NCBI RefSeq assembly: GCF_014201355.1
Contig: NZ_JACHEG010000002.1
Coordinates: 62,001-126,000, forward strand
Direction: 5' to 3'
Source: Aliirhizobium wenxiniae
GTDB taxonomy: Bacteria; Pseudomonadota; Alphaproteobacteria; Rhizobiales; Rhizobiaceae
Length of the DNA stretch: 64,000 nucleotides
Shown here: positions 1 to 7,809 of the stretch, piece by piece
Layout of the letters: each line of letters starts with the position of its first letter
Position numbering within the stretch: position 1 is the first letter of the stretch
Notes under the pieces: generated by a model
What the model saw: only the letters and a program-made list of their open reading frames with translations
Told to the model about the DNA's origin: nothing
Databases searched by the model: none
Position numbers and translations under genes: made by a program

Positions 1-643
1 CGAGATCGACCATGCGATGCTCATGGCGGCGATCGTAATTGCCGTGCCGCTGCAGTTCGAGATAGAGCCTGTCGCCGAACAGGGCCTTCAGCCGGAGCAG
101 CCTGTCAGTGGCAAGCCCAGCATGCCCTTCCTTGACCGCCCGATCCACCGGGCCGGAAGCGGCGCCGGTCAATGCGATCAGACCTGCGGTGCCAAACTCA
201 TCCAGCCAGGAGGCGCAGATATGGGTCTCGCTGACGCCTTCGCCGCCGAGATAGGCCCGGCTGACAAGATCGACCAGCCGCTCATAGCCTTCGGCATCGG
301 CTGCGAGAAGAACGATGGCGGGCAGCTTGGCAAGCTGGTTACCACGGCGATCCTCTTCCTGATCCTGCATGTCGATCGACAGCTGACAGCCGATTATGGG
401 CTGCAAGCCGTCACCCGTCGCCTTCTGGGCGAATTCGAGCGCGACGAAGAGATTGTTGGTATCGGTGATGGCGATCGCAGGCTGATTGTCCGCGACGGCC
501 TTGCCCAAGACCTTCTTGAGCGGAAGCGCGCCTTCGAGCAAAGAATAGGCAGAATGCAGGCGCAGATGGACGAATTGCGGGGTCTCCCCGAGAATTTCGT
601 CCGCAGATCCTGTCTTTGCCTGTTCCGCCATATCCATCGCCAT
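1..643 (-). CDS. dnaE: DNA polymerase III alpha subunit, N-terminal part (partial)
   Basis: Catalytic subunit of the replicative DNA polymerase. Only the first 214 codons are inside the window; the gene runs off the left edge, so no stop is seen. Reading the minus strand from 643 gives an N-terminus containing FVHLRLHSAYSLLEGAL, the PHP-domain start typical of DnaE, followed by AIAITDTNNLF and LQPIIGCQL. The sequence resembles rhizobial DnaE1 more than the SOS-linked ImuC/DnaE2, but this is from memory of the family. ATG at 643 is the most upstream start; ATGs at 637 and 631 are also in frame and no strong ribosome binding site separates them. Confidence 0.9.
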   Translation of the reverse strand, partial: MAMDMAEQAKTGSADEILGETPQFVHLRLHSAYSLLEGALPLKKVLGKAVADNQPAIAITDTNNLFVALEFAQKATGDGLQPIIGCQLSIDMQDQEEDRRGNQLAKLPAIVLLAADAEGYERLVDLVSRAYLGGEGVSETHICASWLDEFGTAGLIALTGAASGPVDRAVKEGHAGLATDRLLRLKALFGDRLYLELQRHGNYDRRHEHRMVDL

Positions 644-743
644 AACTGTGATTCAATCGCGCCATTTTCAAGCGCCGGACTGCTCAAGTCCAGTTTTGAA
701 TTCACCGCTCAACGGTTTTCGGTGGCGTCTGTGGAGGATGGTA

Positions 744-760
744 GCGCCCTGAATGGGCGC
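744..760 (-). terminator. Possible weak hairpin terminator after the 28-aa ORF
   Basis: GCGCCC and GGGCGC arms (6 bp) around a 5-nt loop lie about 10 bases beyond the stop codon of the small ORF at 771-857. There is no T-tract on either strand, so termination is only a guess; the hairpin could instead sit in the dnaE leader. Confidence 0.25.
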
Positions 761-770
761 CAAACCATTT

Positions 771-857
771 CTACATTGCAATCATCAGCATCGACAGCGT
801 GGCGAGGAAGGTTGCGATGGATGCGAAAGCGGCAATATCACGAAGAAGGTCGGTCAT
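771..857 (-). CDS. 28-aa putative small membrane peptide, possibly SOS-regulated
   Basis: Reading down from ATG at 857 gives a 28-residue peptide (MTDLLRDIAAF..., ending MLMIAM, stop TAG) that is one amphipathic or hydrophobic helix with a charged N-terminus, as in single-span inner-membrane peptides. A GGGAGA ribosome binding site stands 7 bases before the ATG. A near-consensus alphaproteobacterial LexA box lies 33 bases upstream, and TTGACT (909-914) could be its -35. Small SOS-induced membrane peptides such as SidA of Caulobacter (29 aa, division inhibitor) have this general form; similarity in sequence to SidA is not claimed. It could also be a chance ORF in the dnaE leader, but the ribosome site and hydrophobic pattern argue against that. 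Confidence 0.5.
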   Translation of the reverse strand: MTDLLRDIAAFASIATFLATLSMLMIAM

Positions 858-890
858 CGTTGTCTCCCGTGTTCGTTATGTTTTTAATTT

Positions 891-905
891 GTTCTCTTTT
901 TGTAC
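891..905 (-). promoter_or_regulatory. Putative LexA (SOS) operator
   Basis: On the minus strand the site reads GTACAAAAAGAGAAC. The alphaproteobacterial LexA box is GAAC-N7-GAAC (equivalently GTTC-N7-GTTC), so it matches at 7 of 8 fixed bases. It sits directly downstream of TTGACT (909-914), which could serve as a -35, and 33 bases before the start of the 28-aa ORF, the right place for repression. No good -10 hexamer was found. Confidence 0.45.
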
Positions 906-1084
906 GAGAGTCAACGACGGAACAAAAGGGAAACGAATTTTGCGCCATATCCACTCTCGAATAGTGAATCAAATCTTAATGGGCATCTATCATCAGGAGT
1001 GAGTGTTGCGGCGGGCTTAGCTCAGGCCAGCTCACCTCGCCCACAGTTGCAAATGCCTCTCAATTTCATAACAAACTGTTTTTG

Positions 1085-1113
1085 TTGACTTATTTCAATC
1101 AAATCGATATCCG
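1085..1113 (+). promoter_or_regulatory. Candidate mntP promoter
   Basis: TTGACT (1085-1090) and TATCCG (1108-1113) are separated by 17 bases. Transcription would begin near 1119, almost exactly at the first base of the riboswitch aptamer, which supports the assignment. The -10 is poor. Confidence 0.4.
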
Positions 1114-1116
1114 GGC

Positions 1117-1268
1117 GTCATCGGGGAGTAGCAACTACCGGATTGCGGCCTGCGTTTTGCAATTGATGAACATCAGGTAATGCCGGTCAGGACTGCGTCA
1201 ACAGAATTGCGAACGTCTGTTCGCGTGGCGCTGTCAGCCTTCATGCAAGGCCATGCGAGACCGTTGGC
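1117..1268 (+). promoter_or_regulatory. yybP-ykoY manganese riboswitch upstream of mntP
   Basis: The leader contains the family's conserved elements in the right order: GGGGAGTAGC (1123-1132), GCGTCAACA (1195-1203), and GCGAGACC (1255-1262). CATCGG (1119-1124) can pair with CCGTTG (1261-1266) with one mismatch, giving the closing P1 helix. The class binds Mn2+ and typically turns on mntP-type exporters, exactly the gene that follows at 1333. The expression platform (1263-1332) probably covers the ribosome binding site GAGAG (1322-1326). The fold was judged by eye, so end points are approximate. Confidence 0.85.
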
Positions 1269-1332
1269 GGCAGCGTCCCTGGGGCAAGGGCGTTTGCGAG
1301 CCGTCCAACTCCAGTCCCGATGAGAGATATCA

Positions 1333-1896
1333 ATGTCGCCATTCACAATCGCCGCGCTTGCTGTCGGCATGTCCATCGACGCCTTTGTGGCCTCTGTCAG
1401 CCGCGGCGCCTCCTTCAAGCGTCCGCGCTTCAAGGAAGCCATGCGCACCGGCATCGTCTTCGGTGTGGTTGAAGCCATCACCCCGCTGATCGGATGGCTG
1501 GCCGGCGTGGTTGCCAGCCAATATGTGCAGACCGTCGATCACTGGATCGCCTTTATCCTGCTCGCCGTCGTTGGCGGCCGAATGGCAATGGAAGGCTTTT
1601 CGCGCAGTGAGGAAGAGAGTTCTTCGAGTGACAATCGTTCGCTGATCGTGCTGATGGCAACGGCGATCGGTACCAGCATCGATGCCATGGCTGTCGGCGT
1701 CTCGCTCGCCTTCCTGGACGTCAATATCGTGATCGTGGCTATCGCGATCGGTTTTGCCACTTTCGCCATGTCGACAGGTGGCATGCTGCTCTCACGTCTA
1801 ATCGGCCCGCGCTTCGGCAAATGGGCGGAAGTGGTCGGAGGCATCGGCCTAATCGGGCTCGGCACGTCTATTCTGGTCGATCACCTGACGGCTTGA
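1333..1896 (+). CDS. mntP: Manganese efflux pump MntP
   Basis: A 187-aa inner-membrane protein of the MntP/YebN family that exports Mn2+ when it is in excess. Six hydrophobic helices can be read, arranged as two similar halves, each with the family's acidic motif: [10 protein letters not shown] near residue 13 and [12 protein letters not shown] near residue 115. The length matches the family. ATG at 1333 follows GAGAG with a 6-base gap. The gene is on the plus strand while its neighbours (dnaE, lolD) are on the minus strand, so it is a single-gene unit controlled by the Mn2+ riboswitch at 1117-1268. Confidence 0.95.
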   Translation: MSPFTIAALAVGMSIDAFVASVSRGASFKRPRFKEAMRTGIVFGVVEAITPLIGWLAGVVASQYVQTVDHWIAFILLAVVGGRMAMEGFSRSEEESSSSDNRSLIVLMATAIGTSIDAMAVGVSLAFLDVNIVIVAIAIGFATFAMSTGGMLLSRLIGPRFGKWAEVVGGIGLIGLGTSILVDHLTA

Positions 1897-1920
1897 TCTA
1901 CAAAATCCTGGAAAAACAAA

Positions 1921-1951
1921 CGGCCCGAAAATCGATGTGATTTTCGAGCCG
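1921..1951. terminator. Hairpin between convergent mntP and lolD
   Basis: Arms CGGCCCGAAAATC and GATTTTCGAGCCG pair with one mismatch around a 5-nt loop. It lies 25 bases after the mntP stop and 27 bases beyond the lolD stop, so it can serve both convergent genes. No long T-tract follows. Confidence 0.6.
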
Positions 1952-1977
1952 CAGCTTATTGGAATGCAGAAAAGCGA

Positions 1978-2664
1978 TTAGAACTCCACTACCTTGCCGG
2001 CTTCCAGTGTAACCCGGCGATCCATACGGGCGGCGAGTTCGTGGTTGTGGGTGGCGATCAGGGCGGCAAGGCCGGACTGGCGCACCAGGGCTTCCAGCGC
2101 ATCGAAGACGTAGGATGCGGTTTTCGGATCGAGATTGCCGGTCGGTTCATCGGCGAGAAGCACGCGCGGCGCATTGGCGACGGCACGGGCGATCGCGACA
2201 CGCTGCTGCTCGCCGCCGGAGAGTTCCGCCGGGCGGTGTTCGGCGCGGTGGCCGATACGCATGTAATCGAGAAGCTGGGCCGCCCTCTCCTTCGCCTCAG
2301 CCTTCGACAGGCCGCCGATCAGCTGCGGCATCATGATATTCTCTATCGCCGAGAATTCAGGCAGGAGATGATGGAACTGATAGACGAAACCGATTTCGGA
2401 GCGGCGAATGGCGGTGCGCTGGTCATCGGGCAAGTCGTTGCAGGAGCGGCCGCCGACGAAAACTTCGCCACTGTCAGGATGTTCAAGCAGGCCCGCCAGG
2501 TGCAGAAGGGTCGACTTGCCGGTGCCGGAAGGTGCGACAAGAGCGACGATCTCGCCGCTCCTCAGTTCGAAATCGGCGCCTTTCAGAATGGAAAGCGTCG
2601 TTTCGCCCTGGCCATAATGGCGTTCAACATTTGCAAGCTTCAAAACGGATTTGCGAGGTGCCAT
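1978..2664 (-). CDS. lolD: Lipoprotein-releasing ABC transporter, ATPase LolD
   Basis: ATPase of the LolCDE machine that extracts outer-membrane lipoproteins from the inner membrane and hands them to LolA. The 228-aa form starting at [10 protein letters not shown] is chosen because it begins 14 bases after the lolC stop; an in-frame extension to 2727 overlaps lolC and lacks family support. Visible motifs are the Walker A APSGTGKS (residues 44-51), signature [14 protein letters not shown], Walker [13 protein letters not shown], and the switch histidine in IATHNHEL. It is transcribed with lolC. Confidence 0.95.
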   Translation of the reverse strand: MAPRKSVLKLANVERHYGQGETTLSILKGADFELRSGEIVALVAPSGTGKSTLLHLAGLLEHPDSGEVFVGGRSCNDLPDDQRTAIRRSEIGFVYQFHHLLPEFSAIENIMMPQLIGGLSKAEAKERAAQLLDYMRIGHRAEHRPAELSGGEQQRVAIARAVANAPRVLLADEPTGNLDPKTASYVFDALEALVRQSGLAALIATHNHELAARMDRRVTLEAGKVVEF

Positions 2665-2678
2665 GAGGTACTGGGATC

Positions 2679-3986
2679 CTATTCGTAGCGAAGCGCCTGG
2701 ACAGGATCGAGCCTCGAGGCTCTCCATGCAGGTAGAATGGTGGCGATGAAGGACAGGGTCAGCGCCATGCCGACGACGGAAACGGTTTCGCTGACGCTCA
2801 TTTCGGCCGGCAGTTCGCTGAGGAAGTAGAGTTCCGGATTGAACAGGACCGTGCCCGAGAGCCAGGAGAAGAACTGGCGGATACTTTCAATATTGAGGCA
2901 GACAACGACACCCAAGGCGACGCCCGCAAACGTGCCTACCACGCCGATCGCGGCCCCCGTCATGAAGAAGATGCGCATGATCGCGCCCGAGCTTGCCCCC
3001 ATGGTGCGCAGGATGGCGATGTCGGAGCCCTTGTCCTTGACCAGCATGATCAGGCCGGAAATGATGTTGAGCGCAGCCACAAGCACGATCAGCGTCAGGA
3101 TCATGAACATGACGTTGCGCTCGACCTGAAGCGCCGAGAAGAAGGTCTGGTTACGCTGGCGCCAGTCGGTGATGAAGATCTGGCGGCCGGCGGCCTCTTC
3201 GATCTTCGGCCGCAGCGCATCGACGTCATCGGGATCACCGACGAAGAGTTCGATCGACTGGACGATGCCTTCGGCATTGAAATAGAGCTGCGATTCTTCG
3301 AGCGGCATATAGATGATCGTCGCGTCATATTCCGACATGCCGATCTCGAATATGCCGGCGATCGTATAGGACTTGACGCGCGGATTGACGCCCATCGGGG
3401 TAACGTCGCCCTCCGGCGAGATCAGGGTGATCTGATCACCGGCGTTCAGCCCGAGCTGGGCGGCAAGCCTTGAGCCGACGAGGACGCCCTGCCCCGAGGC
3501 GAAACCGACGATATCGCCTTGCTTGATATTGCTCGAGACCTCGGTGAGCTTTTCCAGATCCTCGGCGCGGACACCGCGGACCAGTGCGCCGGAACCTGCG
3601 CCACCGCGGCCTGAGGCGAGCGTCTGGCCCTCGACCAGCGGCAAGGCCATCTTCACGCCCGGCACGGCGGAAAATTTCTTCGTCAGTTCGGCGTAATCAT
3701 TCAGCGGCGTGTCGACCGGCTGCACGATCATGTGGCCATTGATGCCGAGGATGCGGGAAATCAACTCGGTGCGGAAACCGTTCATCACCGCCATAACGAT
3801 GATGAGGGTGGCGACGCCCAGCATGATGCCGATGAAGGAAAAACCGGCGATGACCGAGATATAGGCTTCCTTGCGGCGCGAGCGCAGGTAACGCCAGGCA
3901 ACCATGCGCTCGAAGCCTGAAAAGGCGCCGGCACTCGGGGCCTTTTCGACTTTCTGCTTTTCTTGACCCGCCGCGACGCTTGCCAT
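2679..3986 (-). CDS. lolC: Lipoprotein-releasing ABC transporter permease LolC/E
   Basis: A 435-aa inner-membrane subunit that pairs with LolD. It has the LolC/E layout: a first membrane helix near residues 45-65, a large periplasmic domain, then three membrane helices in the last third. The N-terminal stretch [19 protein letters not shown] is typical of the family. Like other alphaproteobacteria, this locus has a single permease gene, so it probably works as a homodimer rather than a LolC/LolE pair. It lies between proS and lolD in the same direction with 97 bases to proS. Confidence 0.93.
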   Translation of the reverse strand: MASVAAGQEKQKVEKAPSAGAFSGFERMVAWRYLRSRRKEAYISVIAGFSFIGIMLGVATLIIVMAVMNGFRTELISRILGINGHMIVQPVDTPLNDYAELTKKFSAVPGVKMALPLVEGQTLASGRGGAGSGALVRGVRAEDLEKLTEVSSNIKQGDIVGFASGQGVLVGSRLAAQLGLNAGDQITLISPEGDVTPMGVNPRVKSYTIAGIFEIGMSEYDATIIYMPLEESQLYFNAEGIVQSIELFVGDPDDVDALRPKIEEAAGRQIFITDWRQRNQTFFSALQVERNVMFMILTLIVLVAALNIISGLIMLVKDKGSDIAILRTMGASSGAIMRIFFMTGAAIGVVGTFAGVALGVVVCLNIESIRQFFSWLSGTVLFNPELYFLSELPAEMSVSETVSVVGMALTLSFIATILPAWRASRLDPVQALRYE

Positions 3987-4083
3987 TCACGTTTCCTCGT
4001 CTTGATCGGCGCCGGATCAGGCCATTCCGGCCTGTCCCGCACCCAATTCTGTCATCCGGCCGGAAACCCGAACGGCAGTATTA

Positions 4084-5406
4084 TCAGCCGGTTACCCGGT
4101 TCAGCGCAGCCTCGAGCGTCATCACTTCGCGGGCACCGGTTTTGCGATCCTTGACCTCGACCTCGCCTGCGGCTGCAGAGCGCGGGCCAACGATGATCTG
4201 GACCGGTACACCGATCAGGTCAGCGGTGGCGAACTTGGTGCCGGCGCGATCGTCGCTGTCGTCGTAAAGCACGTCCTTGCCGGCATTGCCGAGCGAGGCG
4301 TAGAGCTTTTCCGAAATATCGTCGCAGGCGGCATCGCCCGGCTTCATGTTGATCACCACGACATCGAAGGGTGCGACCGATTCGGGCCAGATGATGCCGT
4401 TTTCATCATGCGATGCTTCGATGATGGCGGGAACAAGGCGGGTCGGGCCGATACCATAGGATCCCATGTGGACAGGATGTTCCTTGCCATCCGGTCCCTG
4501 CACCTTTGCGCCCATCGGCTCGGAATATTTGGTGCCGAAATAGAAGATGTGGCCAACCTCGATGCCGCGGGCGGACAGGCGATCGCCTTCCGGAATGGCG
4601 TTGAAGGCTGCCTCGTCGTGCATTTCAGACGTCGCGGCATAAACCGAGGTCCACTTGTCGAAGATCGACTGCAGGCCTGCGACATCATCGAAATCGGTGT
4701 TTTCGGCCGGGATTTCGAAATCGGTGAAAGCCTTGTGGCTGAAGACTTCCGATTCACCGGTGTCTGCGAGGATGATGAATTCGTGGCTGTGATTGCCGCC
4801 GATCGGGCCGGTATCGGCACGCATCGGGATGGCGCGCATGCCAAGCCGCGCAAAGGTGCGCAGATAGGCGACGAACATCTTGTTATAGGAATGGATCGCG
4901 TCTTCGCGGGTCAGGTCGAAAGAATAGGCATCCTTCATCAGGAATTCGCGCGAACGCATGGTGCCGAAGCGCGGACGGATTTCGTCGCGGAACTTCAGCT
5001 GGATATGGTAGAGGTTGAGCGGCAGGTTCTTGTAGGTCTTGACGTAGGACCGGAAGATGTCCGTCACCATTTCCTCGTTGGTCGGGCCATAGAGCATCGG
5101 GCGCTCCTGGCGGTCCTTGATGCGCAGCATTTCCTTGCCATAGGCCTCGTAACGACCGCTTTCCTGCCAGAGCTCGGCAGACTGCAAGGTCGGCATCAGA
5201 AGCTCGACTGCGCCGGCGCGGTTCTGTTCTTCGCGGATGATGTTATTGACCTTGTCCAGCACCTTCTTGCCCAGCGGCAACCAGGAATAGATGCCCTGGC
5301 TCTGCTGGCGGACCATGCCAGCGCGCAGCATCAGGCGGTGCGAAACGATTTCCGCTTCCTTGGGATTTTCCTTCAGGATGGGCATAAAATAGCGGGACAG
5401 ACGCAT
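4084..5406 (-). CDS. proS: Prolyl-tRNA synthetase
   Basis: Charges tRNA-Pro with proline in the cytoplasm. The 440-aa form starting at [15 protein letters not shown] is the one expected for alphaproteobacteria; the ORF stays open to 5469 but the extra 21 residues look unrelated. It shows class II features: the motif 1 region [13 protein letters not shown], motif 2 [21 protein letters not shown]-like stretch in mid protein, and motif 3 [13 protein letters not shown] near residue 315. It lacks the large inserted editing domain of E. coli ProS, as is normal in this class. It heads the proS-lolC-lolD run. Confidence 0.96.
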   Translation of the reverse strand: MRLSRYFMPILKENPKEAEIVSHRLMLRAGMVRQQSQGIYSWLPLGKKVLDKVNNIIREEQNRAGAVELLMPTLQSAELWQESGRYEAYGKEMLRIKDRQERPMLYGPTNEEMVTDIFRSYVKTYKNLPLNLYHIQLKFRDEIRPRFGTMRSREFLMKDAYSFDLTREDAIHSYNKMFVAYLRTFARLGMRAIPMRADTGPIGGNHSHEFIILADTGESEVFSHKAFTDFEIPAENTDFDDVAGLQSIFDKWTSVYAATSEMHDEAAFNAIPEGDRLSARGIEVGHIFYFGTKYSEPMGAKVQGPDGKEHPVHMGSYGIGPTRLVPAIIEASHDENGIIWPESVAPFDVVVINMKPGDAACDDISEKLYASLGNAGKDVLYDDSDDRAGTKFATADLIGVPVQIIVGPRSAAAGEVEVKDRKTGAREVMTLEAALNRVTG

Positions 5407-5700
5407 GGTGATTTCCGACTTTTGACTGGCCTCCCGCATCTCGCAGGAATCGGCCGATTTGAAGACCATTTGCGTGGCTTATTACCGGTTCCCAGACGTC
5501 AAGGAAACCCGGCTGCTATCGAAAAGCCGGTGGATTACCGAAGCGAAAATCGGCCCGGACTTGCGGAAAATGTGATTTTCGTGAAGGCAGGGGTGCGACA
5601 AATGCGCCAAGGGCAATTTTTTCCACACCTGTCACAAAAATACAAAAAAAGAGGATGACAAAGCCCAACCTATGAGCTAGTTTCAGCCCATAAAACAGGC

Positions 5701-5802
5701 ATGAAGTTCAAATTCATGCCAATCGCGGTAAAGTCTTGGGAGGATCAGATCTTAGGCGCGCTAGACGCTGCCCCGGAAACGGTTAGGATCACGCGAAACT
5801 AA
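5701..5802 (+). CDS. 33-aa ORF inside the putative sRNA
   Basis: ATG at 5701 opens a 33-codon frame (begins MKFKFMPIAVKSW, ends ETVRITRN) whose TAA stop at 5800-5802 directly abuts the terminator stem. The exact fit between stop and terminator is suggestive of a real mini-gene or dual-function sRNA. The only ribosome-site-like bases (AGG at 5697-5699) are too close to the ATG, so translation is doubtful. No family is recognised. Confidence 0.3.
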   Translation: MKFKFMPIAVKSWEDQILGALDAAPETVRITRN

Positions 5803-5832
5803 AAAACAAGGCTTCAACGCCTTGTTTTTTTT
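5803..5832. terminator. Bidirectional intrinsic terminator
   Basis: AAAACAAGGC pairs with GCCTTGTTTT around TTCAAC, followed by a T-run on the plus strand and, because of the A-run on the other side, by six T on the minus strand. On plus it ends the putative sRNA; on minus it can end the transcript coming from the genes at 5875-7056. Confidence 0.85.
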
Positions 5833-5874
5833 TGCCTTTCGATTGGAAACGATGCGTCCAGCGGGCCTTTTGGA

Positions 5875-6240
5875 TTACAGTTTACCAATGATATCGACGC
5901 GATCGCAGCTGCCGGCTGCAGGTCTCACATCCAGCTTTTGGCCAATTTCATGGCGGTGACGCCCGCGATCAATCTCCTTTTCCGTCCTGCATGTGACGAT
6001 CTGGCCGTTTGCCTCACGGGTGAATTCAAGAAGACCGATGATCGCGACATATGGCCCGGAGCGTCCGCCATCTCGTTCTTCCTCCCTTATATCGATGATC
6101 GTTGCGACCGAATGGGGGAATGTGAAGCGGCGATAGGCTTGAACGCCCAAAAGCATAACAAAAGCAAGCGCCGCGACTGTGTAGACGATAACCAGAACGA
6201 TCCGCCGCTCCCCGCTATTTCGAAACTCACCTACCCGCAT
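5875..6240 (-). CDS. Membrane-anchored protein, DUF3592-like
   Basis: A 121-aa protein of unknown function. One strong membrane helix lies at about residues 14-34, followed by a soluble beta-rich domain with the pattern GPYVAIIGLLEF and a late cysteine pair region (TCRTEKE, AGSCDR). The look of the soluble part, a short strand-rich domain after a helix, recalls DUF3592 proteins, but this is a weak resemblance. It follows the DUF1467 gene by 29 bases on the same strand and is the last gene before the terminator at 5803-5832. Confidence 0.6.
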   Translation of the reverse strand: MRVGEFRNSGERRIVLVIVYTVAALAFVMLLGVQAYRRFTFPHSVATIIDIREEERDGGRSGPYVAIIGLLEFTREANGQIVTCRTEKEIDRGRHRHEIGQKLDVRPAAGSCDRVDIIGKL

Positions 6241-6269
6241 CAGCTCGATCCTTAGCCGGTACTGAAGGA

Positions 6270-6539
6270 TTATTTGAAGCTCGGCATAATGTTCGGGATG
6301 TTGCCGATCCCGAAGCCGAAATAGACCGATGCAAGATGATAGGCGAGATAGACCGCTGCGGAAATTACGGTGGTGAGCAGAATAACGCGTCCGCCACGGA
6401 ATTTTGCCGGTGCGCTTTCCACGGTTCCAAGCGTCACCTCGCCCTCGTCACGCTGGCTGCGGTAACCGAGTGGCAGGACCATGAAGAGGACAGTCCACCA
6501 GAGAATGAAATAGATCGCGACGACTGTCAGGATTGGCAT
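6270..6539 (-). CDS. DUF1467 family membrane protein
   Basis: An 89-aa inner-membrane protein with two helices (about residues 5-25 and 52-73). The N-terminal motif IYFILWWTVLFMVLPLGYR is characteristic of DUF1467, a family found in alphaproteobacteria next to mce and proS. Function is unknown. It lies 112 bases downstream of mce in the same direction, probably in one transcript. Confidence 0.85.
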   Translation of the reverse strand: MPILTVVAIYFILWWTVLFMVLPLGYRSQRDEGEVTLGTVESAPAKFRGGRVILLTTVISAAVYLAYHLASVYFGFGIGNIPNIMPSFK

Positions 6540-6651
6540 GCGGAAACTCCATCCTGGTGTTTAACCAACGGAACAAGCGGTTGAAGCCGTTGATAAAATG
6601 ATTCCGATCCTTTGGCAGAGTCATTGATTTTGTTCGTCATTGCACATCGCA

Positions 6652-7056
6652 TCAGACTTCCTCCAGCTCGATCAGCGTGCCGTTGAAATCCTTTGGGTGG
6701 AGGAAGAGAACCGGCTTTCCGTGCGCGCCGATTTTCGGTTTTCCATCGCCAAGAATACGTGCGCCAGAGGCCCTCAACTTTTCGGCGGCAGAGGCGATAT
6801 CGGGCGTTTCGTAGCAGATGTGGTGGATGCCGCCGGAGGGATTGCGTTCAAGGAAGGCGGCGATCGGTGACGCCTCATCGAGCGGTTCGAGCAGCTCGAT
6901 CTTGGTATTTGGAAGTTCGACGAAAATGACGGTGACGCCGTGTTCGGCAAGGGTTTGCGGTTCGGAGACCTTCGCACCGAGCGTATCGCGATAGATCGCG
7001 GCGGCTTCGTCCAGGATCGGGACGGCGATGGCGATGTGGTTGACGCGACCTAGCAT
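6652..7056 (-). CDS. mce: Methylmalonyl-CoA epimerase
   Basis: Interconverts the 2R and 2S forms of methylmalonyl-CoA in propionyl-CoA breakdown. The 134-aa length is normal. It shows the glyoxalase/bleomycin-resistance fold: N-terminal GRVNHIAIAVPIL with the metal-binding histidine, a central ELLEPL with the metal glutamate, GGIHHICYET with a second histidine pair, and C-terminal FNGTLIELEE with the last glutamate. The ATG at 7056 begins MLGRVNHIA as in relatives. Confidence 0.93.
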   Translation of the reverse strand: MLGRVNHIAIAVPILDEAAAIYRDTLGAKVSEPQTLAEHGVTVIFVELPNTKIELLEPLDEASPIAAFLERNPSGGIHHICYETPDIASAAEKLRASGARILGDGKPKIGAHGKPVLFLHPKDFNGTLIELEEV

Positions 7057-7100
7057 GTATTCCTCCCTTTTTCAGCCGCCCGCTTTCGACAGGCGACCGC

Positions 7101-7133
7101 CGCCCATCCGCCTGCCGGCAGCTTCTCCTCGTA
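7101..7133. repeat. Degenerate RIME-like intergenic repeat fragment
   Basis: CCCATCCGCCTGCCGGCAGC followed by TTCTCCTCGTA closely resembles the core of the rhizobial intergenic mosaic element (RIME) family, as I remember it, with one or two base changes. It lies in the 170-base gap between mce and the lipoprotein gene. The matching second arm is not preserved, so it appears to be an old, decayed copy. Confidence 0.45.
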
Positions 7134-7225
7134 GACGACTTGAAGCACCCCGCCCGGCTTGACGTCCCGCCGGTGCAGGGTTGAGTGGTGGGAGCTGCAC
7201 TTTGGTCGCCTTGCCCGCAAACTTC

Positions 7226-7519
7226 TTAATCGCCCGATGGCAGATTGAATATCTGGCGGCTAACAATTTTCAGGCTTCGATCTGGCTGTATTCGGTAGCG
7301 TTCAACAACCCGGTTACCGAAACTATTGTTAAACTCATGATCGAAGCTGCTGCCGACGGGCGCTTTTGTAAGACGGCTTTTAGGTTGACCGCCGTATGTG
7401 ATGCTACCCGCGATCGGCGCGATGTCGGTTCCGTAGTCGCGCGCGACCAATTCGGGATCGACGGTAGTGCTGCACGCAGTGAGCGTTGCAACGACCAAGG
7501 AAATTAACGTTTTTCTCAT
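7226..7519 (-). CDS. Small putative lipoprotein of unknown function
   Basis: A 97-aa protein beginning MRKTLISLVVATLTAC, a short lipoprotein signal with lipobox LTAC and the lipidated cysteine at residue 16. The start at 7519 is chosen because GAGGAG ends 9 bases upstream; ATG at 7528 is in frame but too close to the GAGGAG. The mature part is hydrophilic (GSITYGGQPKSRL..., ERYRIQPDRSLK) and not recognised. It stands alone between RNase J and mce, flanked on both sides by repeats. Confidence 0.7.
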   Translation of the reverse strand: MRKTLISLVVATLTACSTTVDPELVARDYGTDIAPIAGSITYGGQPKSRLTKAPVGSSFDHEFNNSFGNRVVERYRIQPDRSLKIVSRQIFNLPSGD

Positions 7520-7669
7520 CGTGGTCATCTCCTCTTTGGAGGCTGACGGGGTAAAGAACGTCTGTCGAAGCTCCACTCTGGCCGACGCCCATGACCGATT
7601 GAAGCGCTAAAACATATCGCAATCCTGCAGTTTTGCTCGTGGTGTTTTAGGTCTTTGTTTTATAGCATG

Positions 7670-7708
7670 CCTGTTGCGCAAAACCGCTGCACATTTTTGC
7701 GCAACAGG
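7670..7708. repeat. Palindromic intergenic repeat (rhizobial type)
   Basis: Perfect 14-bp arms CCTGTTGCGCAAAA and TTTTGCGCAACAGG flank an 11-base loop CCGCTGCACAT. The core AAAACCGCTGCACA recurs, as I recall, in a very common palindromic element of Rhizobium and Agrobacterium intergenic regions. A second, less perfect member lies at 42246-42292. Confidence 0.6.
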
Positions 7709-7769
7709 CTCGATTTACGCGCGCCGGGAAGATGCCATCGCTACCGAAATACCTCTCCAAGGGAGATGC

Positions 7770-7791
7770 GGAGTGCAGCTCGCTACACTCC
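7770..7791 (-). terminator. Hairpin downstream of RNase J gene
   Basis: GGAGTG and CACTCC arms extend by further pairing (AG/CT) to a small loop, 19 bases after the RNase J stop. There is no T-tract, so it may stabilise the transcript end rather than stop transcription. Confidence 0.35.
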
Positions 7792-7809
7792 CCATAAGAG
7801 GCAAGCTAC

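Larger units (their letters stand above)
5690..5832 (+). ncRNA. Probable alpha-r9 family small RNA
   Basis: A plus-strand transcript of about 143 nt is predicted between ATGACA (5655-5660, -35-like), TAGTTT (5678-5683, -10-like, 17-base gap) and a strong intrinsic terminator ending near 5832. As I recall, the alphaproteobacterial sRNA alpha-r9 (Smr9C of Sinorhizobium meliloti, about 149 nt) sits in the same place, between proS and a small conserved gene, opposite to both. Position, strand, size and terminator all agree. I could not compare the sequence with the covariance model. A 33-codon ORF (5701-5802) lies inside. Confidence 0.6.

Noticed and set aside
17-964. 315-codon plus-strand frame at the left end
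   Set aside because: It lies antisense to dnaE and crosses the LexA-box region; its translation has shadow-type composition while the minus strand encodes a clear DnaE N-terminus.
7072-7266. 64-codon minus frame in the mce-lipoprotein spacer
   Set aside because: It overlaps a repeat-like element and has a basic, low-complexity translation without a ribosome site.
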